NCBI GenBank assembly: GCA_011009095.1
Contig: VTPC01001902.1
Coordinates: 62,001 to 126,000, forward strand
Source of the DNA: Ignelater luminosus
Taxonomy: Eukaryota; Arthropoda; Insecta; Coleoptera; Elateridae
Direction: 5' to 3'
DNA length: 64,000 bases
Part shown: positions 46,202-57,683 of the stretch, piece by piece
Position numbering within the stretch: position 1 is the stretch's first letter
Layout of the letters: each line of letters opens with the position of its first letter
The notes under the pieces: model-generated
What the model saw: the letters and a program-made list of their open reading frames with translations, nothing else
Told to the model about the DNA's origin: nothing
The model's database searches: none
Program-made: the position numbers and the translations under genes

Positions 46202-49100
46202 GTGCACACACAAAATTGAATACTATCTCAATCTAATACTCTTTCTGTATCATTATTTTTAAATTACGCATTTCTTTTTAACATCATCATTACAGGTTCT
46301 AGAAATCACGCAACTAGCCGAAATAAACGGGGGATGCCGTTTTATACATACTCAAATTTATTGATTTCAGAGGAGTTGATAGGTAACTGTTGAATATGTG
46401 TATAAAAATCAATACTCCCGCTATGTCTTTTACAGTGCTGCCATCTGGATGAACAGCTGAAAAACAGCTCAATTAAAAACAAGATGCGTATTTGTTTTAG
46501 CGGAAAAGTTTCCAGAATTTAAATAAAGAGAACTTAGTAACAAAATCGGTAAATTTACTCTTTTTACGGAAAGATATTTTATGGTATTTTACACAAATTT
46601 ATAATGCATCGGCTCAAAATATGAAATTTTAACGTAAGGGTCCATTTTTACGATCAAGATTATATGTAAAACCAGCGTATAGAGTCTCTATGTGCTGGTA
46701 AAACTAAAGTAAAACTAACATATACTATTTCAAATCTGTCCGAACTGTAACCGCAAAGTCGGTAGAAAAGCAGCTCTGACATGACCGCTATTCTTCTATA
46801 AATATTCTTTTTAGTAGCCGACGTTGCTAATGGCGCCCTTTACCAAGAATATGTCAAGGTTATCTAGGTATTTCATTGATATAGGTTAGATTTGGATTAA
46901 AATACATCTACAACGTAAAACAATTCGATAGAATAATGGGATGCTACACGCTATTCTCAACATAAAGTAGGCTTTTCTATCCTCATTTTAAGATTTAATT
47001 TAGACAAGAAAAGAAATATACATGATCCGTCAAAAGCACCGCACACATGCTTCTAGATCCATAAATACCACTTTATGAAAAGATTACCCACAAGAAGATA
47101 AAGAATAATTCTAGGGCAGAAAAGTTTCTTTTTAATTTGCGACTAACCCTTATATTAAGGGTATAATATAATTATCCTTACAGCTGAAATTTCTATATTT
47201 TAGGAGTCAATCGAAAATCTTTGTTTTCTGAAACAGCAGAAGCGTTTCTGCCATAGAATTATGCTTTATCTTCTCATTTTTATTATTACTTACCTACTTT
47301 TTGTAAGCCACGTGTCGTAAAGTGGATGCTGACGGATTTAAAAGCTGCGTGCGAGACTTCTGTCAAATCCTGTATGTTATTTACGTTGTATTTGCAGTAT
47401 AATATTGATGACGCTGTTTTGTTAACAAATTACAATTTCTTTAACTACATTCTTTTGTCCTGAACAAACTGAATGAACAAAGCTTTCACTTCAGTTAGTT
47501 CAGCAAAAGAAAAATAAAGAAAGTTTGAGGTTAAGTCAATTAAGTAAACGCGTTGATCGCAAAAATATTTCGATCTCGAAAGGCAAAGGTGTTTCTAAAT
47601 GCAATCACTTTTTAGTCGTAGGTGCAAATAATGAACGTTGCCGAAAGAATGTCAAACTGAATGGATTCATTTAGTAACCACCAAAACGTTAGCACCAAAA
47701 ACGTGCAGTCACAGCAAATAGTTTTGTATTATTTAACCTAATTTTCAAAAACAAATCAATAATCTAAAAACCTCAAATTCAATGTCCAAATTGCACAAGA
47801 ACCATGAAATTTTAGTATTTCATTTTTTAAATATAACATAAAATTATTAGGCGTCGCATTTACTGATAGTCTGTTGCGCAATATTAAATTTCATTGAAAA
47901 CACCGATACTTTCGAAAATATTGGCAGTTTTCCATTTCGGTAGTTTCAAAAGACGCCATCTTTTGCCAAACAAGAAATTGCTTGGTAGATCAAAGTAGTT
48001 TTTATTTTTAGACATGCACAAACTACAGTTCCTATATATGTAATATAGATAAGAGGTGAGCAAAGTCAGGACTGCACTATGGGCTAGATCGCAATTCTAG
48101 CTGGCCAAACTTCAAAAATCGATTGTAATAGACCCGGATGTGTTTCATATGGCCTAAAACTAATGTTCCAATTACATATTGCTTCATTTATCATTTTGAC
48201 GAAACAGTATATCCACGCAAACTAGAACCTTTCTCTTGTTTATGATGACTCCTCTATTCAATGTTTAAACATCTCCAACAGCTAATTTATGTATTTGCAG
48301 GTTCATTTTGTGTATTTCAGTGATTTTCAGTTTTTTCAGTAGTTTACTGTAGATATTACAGAGATTTGAAAATACAAATTATAAAAAAGAATTTACTATT
48401 TCCAAATTCAATACAGGGTGTTAAAAATGCAGAAGATAGTAGAAGTCTAGTTCTTTTGCACTGTCTTATCTGTTGCCTAGTTAACAACACCTGAAAAAAA
48501 AGATCGCCCACTTTTGCCCATTTTTGTTTTTATCAATGAAAATGTGCCTAAATACAACGTTCTTACTCGTAACAGAGACCTCAGAATTTCAAAACAATTT
48601 TCAATTTTTTAATTTTTCCAAAATATTGTATAATATAATTATTTGTGTTACAAAGAAAGAAAGTGATACCTTGCTTCCCTTCGGCTCGGGAACTAATGAC
48701 ACACGCGGGAAAAAAGACACTTTCTTGCAGTTTCACATTAGCTTTGGTATCCATGGTATCCAGAACGTATCAATAAAAAAAAAGCCAAATAAAAATTGAA
48801 CAACAGGGAGGATAAATTACTTTGTCTCCCGCTCAGATACAATCGTCAACTACCAGCCACAAAATGAGAGTAGAAAAGCCTACTTTCTATTAAGGTCGAC
48901 AAAAAAATTAAGTATTTGTTTTATATTTTTTAATCTTTCTGAAATATACTGCTCTATTACCCAAATCTTTTAATATTCCTTATTTTCAATATGTCAATTT
49001 AAGCCAATTTACAGGGAAAAAATGTTATCTGGCTAAAACCGTGATTTAGCCTACAGTGTATTGTTTTAATTGGTGGATCACTTTTGTAATTCAAAAGCTT
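46202..49100. other. RUFY upstream region, with dispersed-repeat fragment
   Basis: Holds the presumed promoter of the short RUFY transcript just above 46201. A solo TACAGGGTGTT terminus lies at 48413. From about 48640 to 48960 is a fragment (GAAAGAAAGTGAT, then AAAGCCTACTTTCTATTAAG) related to 58935-59250. No further gene recognised. If the exon at 54765-54945 belongs to RUFY, all of this is intron 1 of the longer transcript. Confidence 0.45.
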
Positions 49101-49126
49101 TTAATTGGTGGACCAATCTCTTGATC

Positions 49127-51345
49127 CATTCTTAGACAAAGAACCCACTGCAGATTTCCTTACCTCACAGTGGCAAAAGGTATCAACTGAGAAACATAAC
49201 GTGATACAAGAATTGTCAGTCTACCGGCGTAGAGTGATCGCAACAAGATGTTGCAAATTCGCAAAGTTGATTTGTCAAAATGACGTAGTCTGACCACTTA
49301 AAATGGGTTTAAGTTTTCTTCCGTTCGTCATAGATTGAATTTTAAAAATGATTTGAAAAGTATCGTCTATTAAATTTTTCATCAATGGATGTATAACACA
49401 ATGCCTTGCATTTTATCTCATGTACGGTAAATCGCTGTAAAGTGTATTATGTACTAAAAACAGAGATAGAGTTTACGTTTAAGCTGGCTTTTCACCTTGA
49501 AATAATTTCTTTTGGGAATTTTGCTTCAAATAATTAGCATAATTAGATGATGACATTTCACATTGGGAACTTACGATCAATTTGCAAACAGCGATGTTAG
49601 AATTGTTAGTTTAGATTTTGAAAGACTCTGTCAAGCATTTTGTGACTTCTGGTGCTCGGCAGACTGGCGGTTATCAAATCAGGTTACTTAACTGAATAGA
49701 TTGTCATTGGAATTTTCTTTGTCGACGATGAAGTACGTAGTTGTGGAAATTTTCGTTTTTTAAGTTAATCCGTCAGACACTTCGTGACTGAAAATCGAAG
49801 GTAGACTGAGGCATATGAATTATAATGGCGAAAACTACATTGTACTACAATTTAGTTTATCTTTGCCGACGATAATGTAAGCAAATCTGGAAAAAGTCAA
49901 CTTTGCGCATTTGTATCATCTTGTTATGACCGCTCTATATCGGCAAACTGACGATTCTGGTATCTCACGTTTCTCCGTTGATACCACATGCCAAACCTTT
50001 TGCAGTTTATGATATAAGTAAATCTGCAGTGGGCTTTCTGTCTATTGATAGACGAGCAATGTAACATACTTCACTTGTTGTTATTCAAAAGTGTATCGCT
50101 TAGTATTTTCGTTAACAGATTGAGTTCCAACGATCTAAGGTACTTGATGCGGTACATTGCTGAAATCTGCTTAGAATTTTCTATTAAAAAATAGCAGAAT
50201 CCAATTCACATCCATAAGAAAAAATATACTTGGGAATGATTCTGGAAAATCGAAACGTAATATGAAAATTTGGATAGGCGTCAAGTAGTAAAGACAAAAA
50301 AGTGCGCGAGAAAGTTTTTTCCAATTTTGGAGATTTTCATTAATAAGGAAGTTATCGCCAAAAAATGAAAATCAAAAGATTCCCCTTTTTAAGGTTATTT
50401 CAAAAACACAGGAAGCTAGATCGAATTTCTCTTTAGATTATTACTGAGCATCCATCTTGTATCTCTTATAGCTTCAGAGATCCTAATCGTAAGCTTCGAA
50501 TTTGAATAACTTACATTAGAACCGTTTTGAATTAGGTTTTCTAAATTGTTAATTTTTACACTCCATCAAAATATAAAAGAATACAACTTAAAAATTATTT
50601 AAACAATAACGTGTAGAAAATATGAAAAATAGAGACATCAGTGTAAGGACAGTCGAATCCACTAAACGGCTTGACATACATTTTTTTTAAACTATCATTG
50701 GAAAGCTAAATAATTATGCTAAAAGTTTTATTTGAAGCGAAATCTCCAAAAAAAAATTATTTCAAGGTAAAAAGCCAGCTTAAACATTAACGGTATCTTT
50801 GTTCCTAGTACATATAAGGGTGATCCAAAATTCCGCTCTAGTAAGATGATAGCTTTATGTTAGATACAAACAAATTGAGAGCAGAAAGCGACATATACCT
50901 CTGGAAGCATAACCTAAAATATTCTGAACTATACAGGGCGTTTGATTTGTTTGTGGCAGTATCTTACTTTATTTTTTCAAATAGAACACCCTGTATATTA
51001 CTTCATTTTTGGATTTCCTATTACATTTAGATTCATTTTTATTAACGATATGTTTGGTATAAATTGCGCCGTTTTCGAGATATTTATTATTTCTTTGAAA
51101 AAATTTAGTTTTACATTGTTTTAAAAATTTTGAGGTTACCTCTAGAACCGAACAGGATAAGAAGATACGGTTTAGTCATCGTGTTAAATACGGGCTGCTG
51201 TATCAATTGTGTTGCAAAAAGATTACTATGGTCTTATTATGGATCATAAAAAATGAAGATCTGTATATGCTTTTCATATCATTTTTAAAATTCAATCTTA
51301 TACGAACAGAAGAGCCCATTTTAAGTGGTCAGACTACGTCTTTTT
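49127..51345. mobile_element. Compound foldback region with interrupted outer arm
   Basis: Three inverted pairs interlock. Arm P: 49127-49290 with 49895-50060 (CCCACTGCAGATTT, GGTATCAAC(T/G)GAGAAAC, TCGCAAAGTTGA). Arm Q: 49270-49370 with 51262-51345 (ACGTAGTCTGACCACTTAAA, GAATTTTAAAAATGAT). Arm R: 49446-49550 with 50705-50815 (TTTAAGCTGGCTTTT, ACCTTGAAATAATT). Q and R are neighbours on the left, but on the right they are split by the repeat at 50816-51262, which must have inserted between them. No transposase remains. Confidence 0.75.
50816..51262. mobile_element. Truncated copy of the 35184-36216 element
   Basis: Begins AGGGTGATCCAAAATTCCGC and follows 35186-35632 closely (CTCTGGAAGCATA, ACACCCTGTATATTACTTC, AATTGCGCCGTTTTCGAGAT, TTATGGATCAT). 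The right half and right terminus are missing. It interrupts the right arm of the larger foldback 49127-51345, so it is the younger of the two. Confidence 0.82.
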
Positions 51346-51490
51346 TAAAAGTGTTACCTTTGCGAAAATTGGCATTCGCTGGTTATCGTCCGGGAACCTT
51401 TCACCGACAACACTGTTAATTGTTGTTTGTTCCTGAACACAAGGAATAAACGAAAGGGCAGCACTTTTAGAAACAATCAAAACACGTGTA

Positions 51491-52231
51491 CAGGGTCCGG
51501 CAATATGAACAACCCATTTTACTTAAATAGCTTATAAAAATTTATTGACTTTAACATCAAAACAAAGGAACATGTATTCTTAAAACTGAAACGATGAAAC
51601 TTTATTAAGCTTTAAATATGGTGTCGCAAATGACCGCTATTTTCTTCAATACATTCTTCCAACTGCGTGGCGAATGTTTGCATAATATCTTGAAGAACCT
51701 GCCGAGGAACAGCATTGATTTCATTTGAAATATTCGTTTTCAGCTTCCTTAAATTTCTGGGTTTATTCGCAAACACTCTGTTTTAAATAGCCCCAGAGAA
51801 ACTGATCTGGGGCTGAAAAATCCGGAGCTCTTGCTGGCCATGGAATGGTACCATTCCTAGAAATCGACCTGTTTGGAAAGGACTGTTAAAATATCCATGC
51901 TTATTCTTGCTGTATGATTTGTTGCACCGTCTTGTTGAAACCCAGTAATATCCAATTTCTTTTTGAATTTGCGGTAAAAAGAATGTCTGCAGCATTTGAC
52001 GTCGAAAACAACTTTGAAGGGCTATTATGGATTTAAATTCAATAAATTTATCGACAAGAAATACACGATTTCTGTTAACCAACGCTGCATTTTGACAACT
52101 GTCAACAATTGTAACAAAATCCCCAAAGCCTAGTCTTCGAGATAAGAAATCACCATAGTAAATAGTGTATTAGTTTTTCTGATATTAATGAAAAATGAAA
52201 CAACATAGGTAATACATTTTGCCGGACCCTG
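51491..52231 (-). mobile_element. Internally deleted mariner-like transposon, 741 bp
   Basis: TA-flanked, with matching ends CAGGGTCCGGCAATATG and CAGGGTCCGGCAAAATG. Minus-strand remnants: NRNRVFLVDKFIEFKSIIAL and the ALQSCFRRQM helix (amino-terminal DNA-binding part, about 52000-52090), then directly QDGATNHTARISMDIL and WPARAPDF...QFLWGYLKQ (catalytic part, about 51770-51950). The region between, several hundred residues in a complete copy, is deleted, and further stops and frame changes follow. The short matching ends suggest it moved in trans before decaying. Confidence 0.85.
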
Positions 52232-52924
52232 TATTTTGGATTAAATACGGCCGCCGATACTGCGACTTTTCCCAACTTTTATCTTTATGTGTATAAAGGG
52301 TTATTCAAATTCAAACCTCACCAATAATCTAAAACGAAATTTGATTTAACTTGATTTGTTTTTGAAATAAACTAAAACAATACCAATATTTCTCGATTTT
52401 CGTTTTTCAGTCATAACTTTTCTTATTATTGGAAATTTCTAAAATTGATAGACTTTCTACAGGCACTTTTCTGCCCTAGTTTTTTAAACCTATTCAAATT
52501 TCCATACAAAGTTTTTATTTTCCAGAAATTTTCATCAAAATCAGGTACCTATACACCGTCCATTCAATGATTAATGTCATGAAAGTTACTAGCAACTACG
52601 CGCCAAAATTAAAAAACAAAAAGAGAACTCAAAAAGTCAGCTGTGGTTATTATGAACAATAATAAATAGAAAATAAAATCATGACTGCTGTGTGCAAGAA
52701 TGCTCCCCAAAAAATTAAGTTTGTAAATAGCATTTCAAATATACAGTGTGTATATAAAGTAAGGAATAATATTCATATTTTTTTTTTACTATCGCTATTT
52801 GGAAGAAAAGCTCGGACACGTCAATTTTTTTTCCTCTGGATTTTATGGGCGTTTATTTTAATTTTTTTATTTTTGGATTTGACGAAAATAATTAAACTTG
52901 AAATTTTAATGTTTTAATGTCTGG

Positions 52925-53100
52925 TATGAATACAATGGTGCACCACCACATTATTCACTTCGTGTTAGAGAATACCTAGATGAAGTCTTTCATAACAGAT
53001 AGATAGGAAAACGTGGTCCAATGGAATGGCCAGTTAGATCTCTTGATCTCACCCCACTTGATTTCTTTCTTTGGGGGTATTTAAAATCAAAACCCTGAGG
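52925..53100 (+). mobile_element. Mariner-like transposase fragment
   Basis: Plus-strand translation gives NGAPPHYSLRVREYLDEVFH, one stop, then GPMEWPVRSLDLTPLDFFLW and GYLKSKP. This is the catalytic end of mariner-class transposases (WP.RSPDLTP.DFFLWGYLK). Both flanks lack recognisable transposase or terminal repeats, so it is a short orphan fragment. Confidence 0.85.
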
Positions 53101-53769
53101 TTTTGAGTGATACATATGTGATTGTGTGTTGATTTTTGCACAACTTTTAAGCCAATTACTGTTTATTACTTTTATCTTTATCTCATTTTCAAGTAAAAAT
53201 AATAAATTGGGAAGTAATTGAAACTACTTATGTCTATGTCAGTAGAGATTATGCAAAAGATTCATATAGCATTAAGCAATAGCTAATCAAAGCAAAGTGT
53301 CAAACAATCAAAATTTTGAACATAACTCTAAAAATCAAAGTAATCAGTTTCTAAATTTTTGTTTTCTAAGGTGTATATTGCAGTATAACGTGAATTACAA
53401 TCAGTTACCATCTTACCGACTTACACAGTCTCCACTTCCACAACTGATTGTGAAAAAAGCATATACTAGGTGAAAACTGCAATATGAAATCTCGAAGACC
53501 AGTTAAGATAAATTGTTGAAAACAACTATAGTAATAGACTTTTTAACCACATCAACATAAACCCTACATTTCATATTAATTCGATACATGGTTCCATACT
53601 TCTATACTTGTCAAACATGGAGAATGGTTTTGTATGATGAGATTACATGTTTACTACTTTTTAATTCTCACAAAACAAATAATTAACTTCAACATAAAAA
53701 TTAAATAGGTACCTATTTATTAAATTAAATACGAAAACACCATATGAAATATAATCAGAAAGTAACTAT

Positions 53770-53845
53770 ACTTGATTCAACTTAACGAGTTACCAAAACT
53801 ACCGACAAATTCTTTATTTTCTATAGTTACATGAAGATTGTTTTA
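53770..53845. repeat. Interspersed repeat fragment shared with 12545-12615
   Basis: About 75 bases, with ATTCTTTATTTTCTATAGTT and TACATG in common and additional partial matches upstream (AACGAG(C/T)TAC(T/C)(A)AAA). Same orientation in both places. Origin unknown. Confidence 0.5.
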
Positions 53846-54169
53846 CACCAAAAAATATAATGTTGATTATACTTAATTTCAAATTATATATTTTTTGGTT
53901 TTAATCTTCATCTTTAATTTTTAATTTCCTTGCATTTTCTTTCACGTCTTCAAACTTTATTGCTCATATTATGCTTATATTGATGTGATAAAACTCATAT
54001 AAAATAACTGTCAAAGTGACATATAAAAAACAATTGTATGCAATAATATAAAACTGGCTTGATCATGGCTAGCAAGATAACATGGATTTGTTTATTTCGA
54101 ATAGCTTGTTAAGTTGAACAAAGTATAACAGTTAACCTACATTATCTAAACTTAACACCCCCAATTCTG

Positions 54170-54308
54170 TAACTCAAAGTGATTAATTAAGCAGTGCAAG
54201 TAAGGGACTTGGTAGCTATAAAGCTCTAGGTATTTGTATTTGTATTTGACTTCCGAGTCACTTACCTGTATTGTTTAGTAACCACTTTTGAGTTACAGAA
54301 TTGGGAAG
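54170..54308. mobile_element. Short MITE with CCCAATTCTGTAACTCAAA ends
   Basis: About 138 bp. Left end CCCAATTCTGTAACTCAAAG, right end TTGAGTTACAGAATTGGG, inverted and nearly perfect for 20 bases. TTAA occurs 8 to 15 bases outside both ends (54161 and 54322), possibly a piggyBac-type target. Non-coding. Confidence 0.65.
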
Positions 54309-54764
54309 GATATAGCACTTAATAAGAAAAAGTAAGCAGCTTTTTAATTTTTCATTTTTGTACATTGGTGTTAAAATTGTTGTGGAGTATTCAAATGTGG
54401 AGTATTCAAATGCATAGTACAAGTGGTCTATCTATCCTTGAATTTCTTATTTTGTATCGAAATAGGAAATACAGATAAATTATTTATCTACTTTTATTTA
54501 TTGGAGCCATTAGATTTAAAACTCAGGAACATACAATAAACAGTAACAAATTTATTTGTGTTTATTGAAGTCTTAAGGTATTCCTGAAATGCCAACGTTT
54601 TTAATACAAATTGGAAAGTATGGAAATCTGAATTTCAGAAATGCTAATTACTTTTTGATAAATAGACTTTATTTAAAGAGCTTACACCGTTTTTACGGTA
54701 AATCAATTAATATTAATGACGTACAAACGAAAATAACATAAAGACTGCTGACAAAACTACTCAC

Positions 54765-54945
54765 CAGTAATGCTTTTATGTTTTCGTTTTCTTGTCTTAG
54801 ATATCAATAGTGGCGTCCAGGTGAATTCATCTGCAACTGAAGATAACGAAGGAGATCTCGAATTAGTTCTTTCTGAATAAGAAGAATTTAGATTTATGGG
54901 TGTATTTGGGGTCGTTGGCGAACCTTCACTACTGGCAGCCGCCAT
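54765..54945 (-). CDS. First coding exon, possibly an alternative start of RUFY
   Basis: Starts ATGGCGGCTGCC at 54945 in a good context (AAAATGGCGGC, also a YY1-like motif common at transcription starts) and ends with donor CTG|GTGAGT. It encodes 60 residues beginning MAAASSEGSPTTPNTPINLN, rich in S, T, P and N, with FTWTPLLIS and a basic KTRKRKHKSITG end. It ends in phase 1 with a G, as does RUFY exon 45991-46201, so it can splice to exon 45734-45912 and give ...[15 protein letters not shown]. No other acceptor-side exon was found below it. The link to RUFY is inference; it could instead belong to an unrecognised gene. Confidence 0.6.
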
Positions 54946-55656
54946 TTTTATAACATTTGTGAAACTACAGGGGGGCCAAATTACGTTGAAAAAAAAGAGC
55001 GCACCCGCGCACCATTTGACAGAGCAAAGAATTAAACTCGTAAACAATGCGCTTGGCGCTAAATTCAGATTCAAAAGAGAAATTCAATTCCCGGTTTGTT
55101 GGTCGTAAGCTCTTTATTATTAGGAATTTCTTAGATTCGTAAAAACGTTCTGAGAAATTTTTTTGTCCTTGATATTTCTGAACTATGTAAATGAAAATAT
55201 GTGTATCAAATCTCCAGACCAACTGTTCTCATTATGATTTTCTGTGGTTTCCCTCATAGTGGTGTAGGCAATACCAGCAATACCAAACCAGAAATGTCCA
55301 CAGATTTAATTTGATTGTCTCTTATTCCATCCTTACCTTCATCCTTCCTAGAATCTTCATTTTTGGCTGAAGAGAAGCATTCTAACTCCTAAGGTTAAAA
55401 CAATCCGCATTCAAAGGTATAATATGTAACATATACATTAACTTTCCTTTCTTTTCCCAAAAAAGTATTTATTTATTAAAAAAAGTAACAATAATTCACA
55501 AAAGAATATTATTAAATAATAGGAGTAATCAGTATGCTATAAAAATAACAATTAAAATAAAACATTAATCATAGCTAAAACATTTCACTGTTAACAATAA
55601 CAAATTTATCTAATGATAACAACCAATGGGACACTTTTACATTCACATAATGATAA

Positions 55657-56544
55657 CTAACTTCTTTTACATGAATTAATAATGTGTCTTTGTAAGTTGC
55701 TCTTTTGCGTAAATTTAGACTTGCATCTTCCACATTCAAAAAGTTTCTCATTGGTATGAATTACCAAGTGCCTTTTCAAACTGCTTTTCACTTTGCATTT
55801 ATAATTACAAATTTTACACTCAAATAGCTTTTCTTTGGTATGAATTGAAATGTGCCTTTTTAAATCAATATCTCGAGAATATTCACAACCACATATCTCA
55901 CACACAAAGTGCTTTTTACCAGTATGAATAACCAATAAGTGATTCTGTAAATAACTTTTTCTTGCAAACTTCTCGTTACAAATTCTACATTGAAATAACT
56001 TTTTATTATTATGAATTAACATATGTCTGCTTAAATTGCTTTTTCGGGTGAATTTAAAATTACATATGTTACACACAAATGGTTTCTCATCACTATGAAT
56101 TAACACATGCCTTTTTAAAGTGCCATTACTATTAAATCTTAAATTGCATACTTTACATTCATAAGGTTTCTCACTGCTATGAACAAGCATGTGTTGTCGT
56201 AAATTGGCTCTTACTGTACTTTTATAACTACATGTTTTACATTCAAAAGGCTTTTCGCTAGTATGAATACGCACATGGATTCGTAACTGATTTTTCTTTG
56301 CAAATCTACGCTTACATATTTTGCATTGAAAACGTTTTTCGCCAGTATGTATTAATAAGTGCGCTTTTAAACTGTCCTTCCGGACAGATTTATAACTACA
56401 CAGGTTACATTCAAAAGGCTTCTCACCAGTATGAATCGGCATATGTTTTCTTAAGCTGCTTTTATGGGCGAATTTAAAATTGCATATGTTGCATTGGAAC
56501 AGTTTCTCGTTTTGTGTTTTCACTTCTGCATTTATTTGATCCAT
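55657..56544 (-). CDS. Ten-finger C2H2 zinc-finger protein, single exon
   Basis: 295 residues with no intron. After a 15-residue leader come ten consecutive fingers starting at about residues 16, 44, 72, 100, 128, 156, 184, 213, 241 and 269. Nine are C2H2 (CX2C-X12-HX3-4H). The last ends HIINSC, a C2HC variant. Linkers begin as canonical TGEKP and drift to SSEKP, NNKKL and TKEKL. Fingers with SYKS or NYKC in place of the usual phenylalanine occur in alternation with typical ones. No ZAD, BTB or other effector domain, so it is probably a nuclear DNA-binding protein of unknown target. The ATG at 56544 is the first in frame. Confidence 0.88.
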   Translation of the reverse strand: MDQINAEVKTQNEKLFQCNICNFKFAHKSSLRKHMPIHTGEKPFECNLCSYKSVRKDSLKAHLLIHTGEKRFQCKICKRRFAKKNQLRIHVRIHTSEKPFECKTCSYKSTVRANLRQHMLVHSSEKPYECKVCNLRFNSNGTLKRHVLIHSDEKPFVCNICNFKFTRKSNLSRHMLIHNNKKLFQCRICNEKFARKSYLQNHLLVIHTGKKHFVCEICGCEYSRDIDLKRHISIHTKEKLFECKICNYKCKVKSSLKRHLVIHTNEKLFECGRCKSKFTQKSNLQRHIINSCKRS

Positions 56545-57027
56545 AAGGAGTTTATACTTTTACATGCCCAATATGTAAATGCTGTCCGCCACCATTTGAC
56601 GTAGGAATATTATCAGTTGTAATCTTTATTAGCTTCCACCTACTAATTATTTTATTAGAATGGGCTTTTCCAAATCAGCAAATTAGCAATATTTGAATGT
56701 TCTAATGGTTCTAATGTATACGTCCAACTCGGTTACCGCTGAAACAATCCGAGGGAGGAGGTAGAGGTTATTAATAAAACCAATAACACAACTTTTTATA
56801 CAACCGGTATTGAAGACACTCAATTATATTCCGATATAAAATAATATAAAATGAATCTTTCACTCAATAAACCTTTTATGACATATTGACAGTACTCCAC
56901 GGATTTATTATTCATATCTATTTTGATCAATTGTTTTGCAGTGGTTTATTTTATCGCGTATGTCTGCAATTTTTCTCGTTTTTAATCCTATTTTTACGTT
57001 CATAAATTAAATCCATTTAACTGACAA
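56545..57027. other. Upstream region of the zinc-finger gene
   Basis: Presumed promoter and 5' untranslated region above 56544. The segment near 56720-56760 is locally GC-richer (CGGTTACCGCTG, CCGAGGGAGGAGG), as might suit a promoter. No other feature recognised. Confidence 0.35.
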
Positions 57028-57683
57028 GGAGCTGCCCTTAAATCTACGTAACGCAAAATTATATATGGGGTTTCTTATTACCGCCGGACTCGGAGTTACT
57101 CTGAGCTGCTCAGGTATGACATGATAATGATTTGTGTTCTTTTTACTTCGTGCTCCGAGGCGCTCCAAGGACTCCGAGCGTCACAAACGGCTTTCGTCTT
57201 TTGCGCCTATAGAGCATTATTTATTTCATTGGAACATCAAGCCCATTTCTTATTTTTGAGTGCAGTGTAACAAACTCCAAATCACCCTCCTAAATTTTAA
57301 CAAGAGATGTGGAAAGGTTTTCTTGACTCCAAAATCACGCATAGATCCCTCGATCTCTCTCGAACTCGAAAATCTCAATTACGAATGTTAAAATCTCACC
57401 TCAGTCATCCCGGTCTACCTCCTTTTAAAGTGCGCCCCTAGCGAGAAATTGTTTAGATCTTCAGAGGGATCCTCTGTATTCGATTTGGAGCTCATGCTCG
57501 ATTTGAAGCTTGAAGGGTACACCACCATAGAGAGTCAGTTTAAAACTTGCAGCAGATGTCCTAGATTGTCCTAGTGTTTAAAATAAGTTGTTTTCGTTAC
57601 AACCCACCCTTGTAATGAGGCATAACGTTAACAAAAAGGGCCTCGCCTCCTCAAGCATTATGTAATTTAAAGACAATCCCCCC
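57028..57683. mobile_element. Second copy of the 2376-type MITE
   Basis: Left end GGAGCTGCCCTTAAATCTAC then GTAACGC; right end GCATTATGTAATTTAAAGAC then AATCCCCCC. These match the termini of 2376-2758 in the same inverted arrangement. The inside is different and GC-richer (CGCTCCAAGGACTCCGAGCG hairpin near 57160), so either a different subfamily or an older copy with an insertion. Confidence 0.65.

Noticed and set aside
45977-46213. RUFY start four codons upstream, at 46213
   Set aside because: That codon is TTG; the first ATG is at 46201 and an in-frame stop lies 24 bases above it.
47000-48400. Hidden RUFY or other exons above 46201
   Set aside because: Scanned for acceptor/donor-bounded open segments; nothing with protein resemblance found.
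54896-55108. 70-aa plus-strand frame over the 54765-54945 exon
   Set aside because: Antisense shadow of the minus-strand exon, which has a good start and donor.
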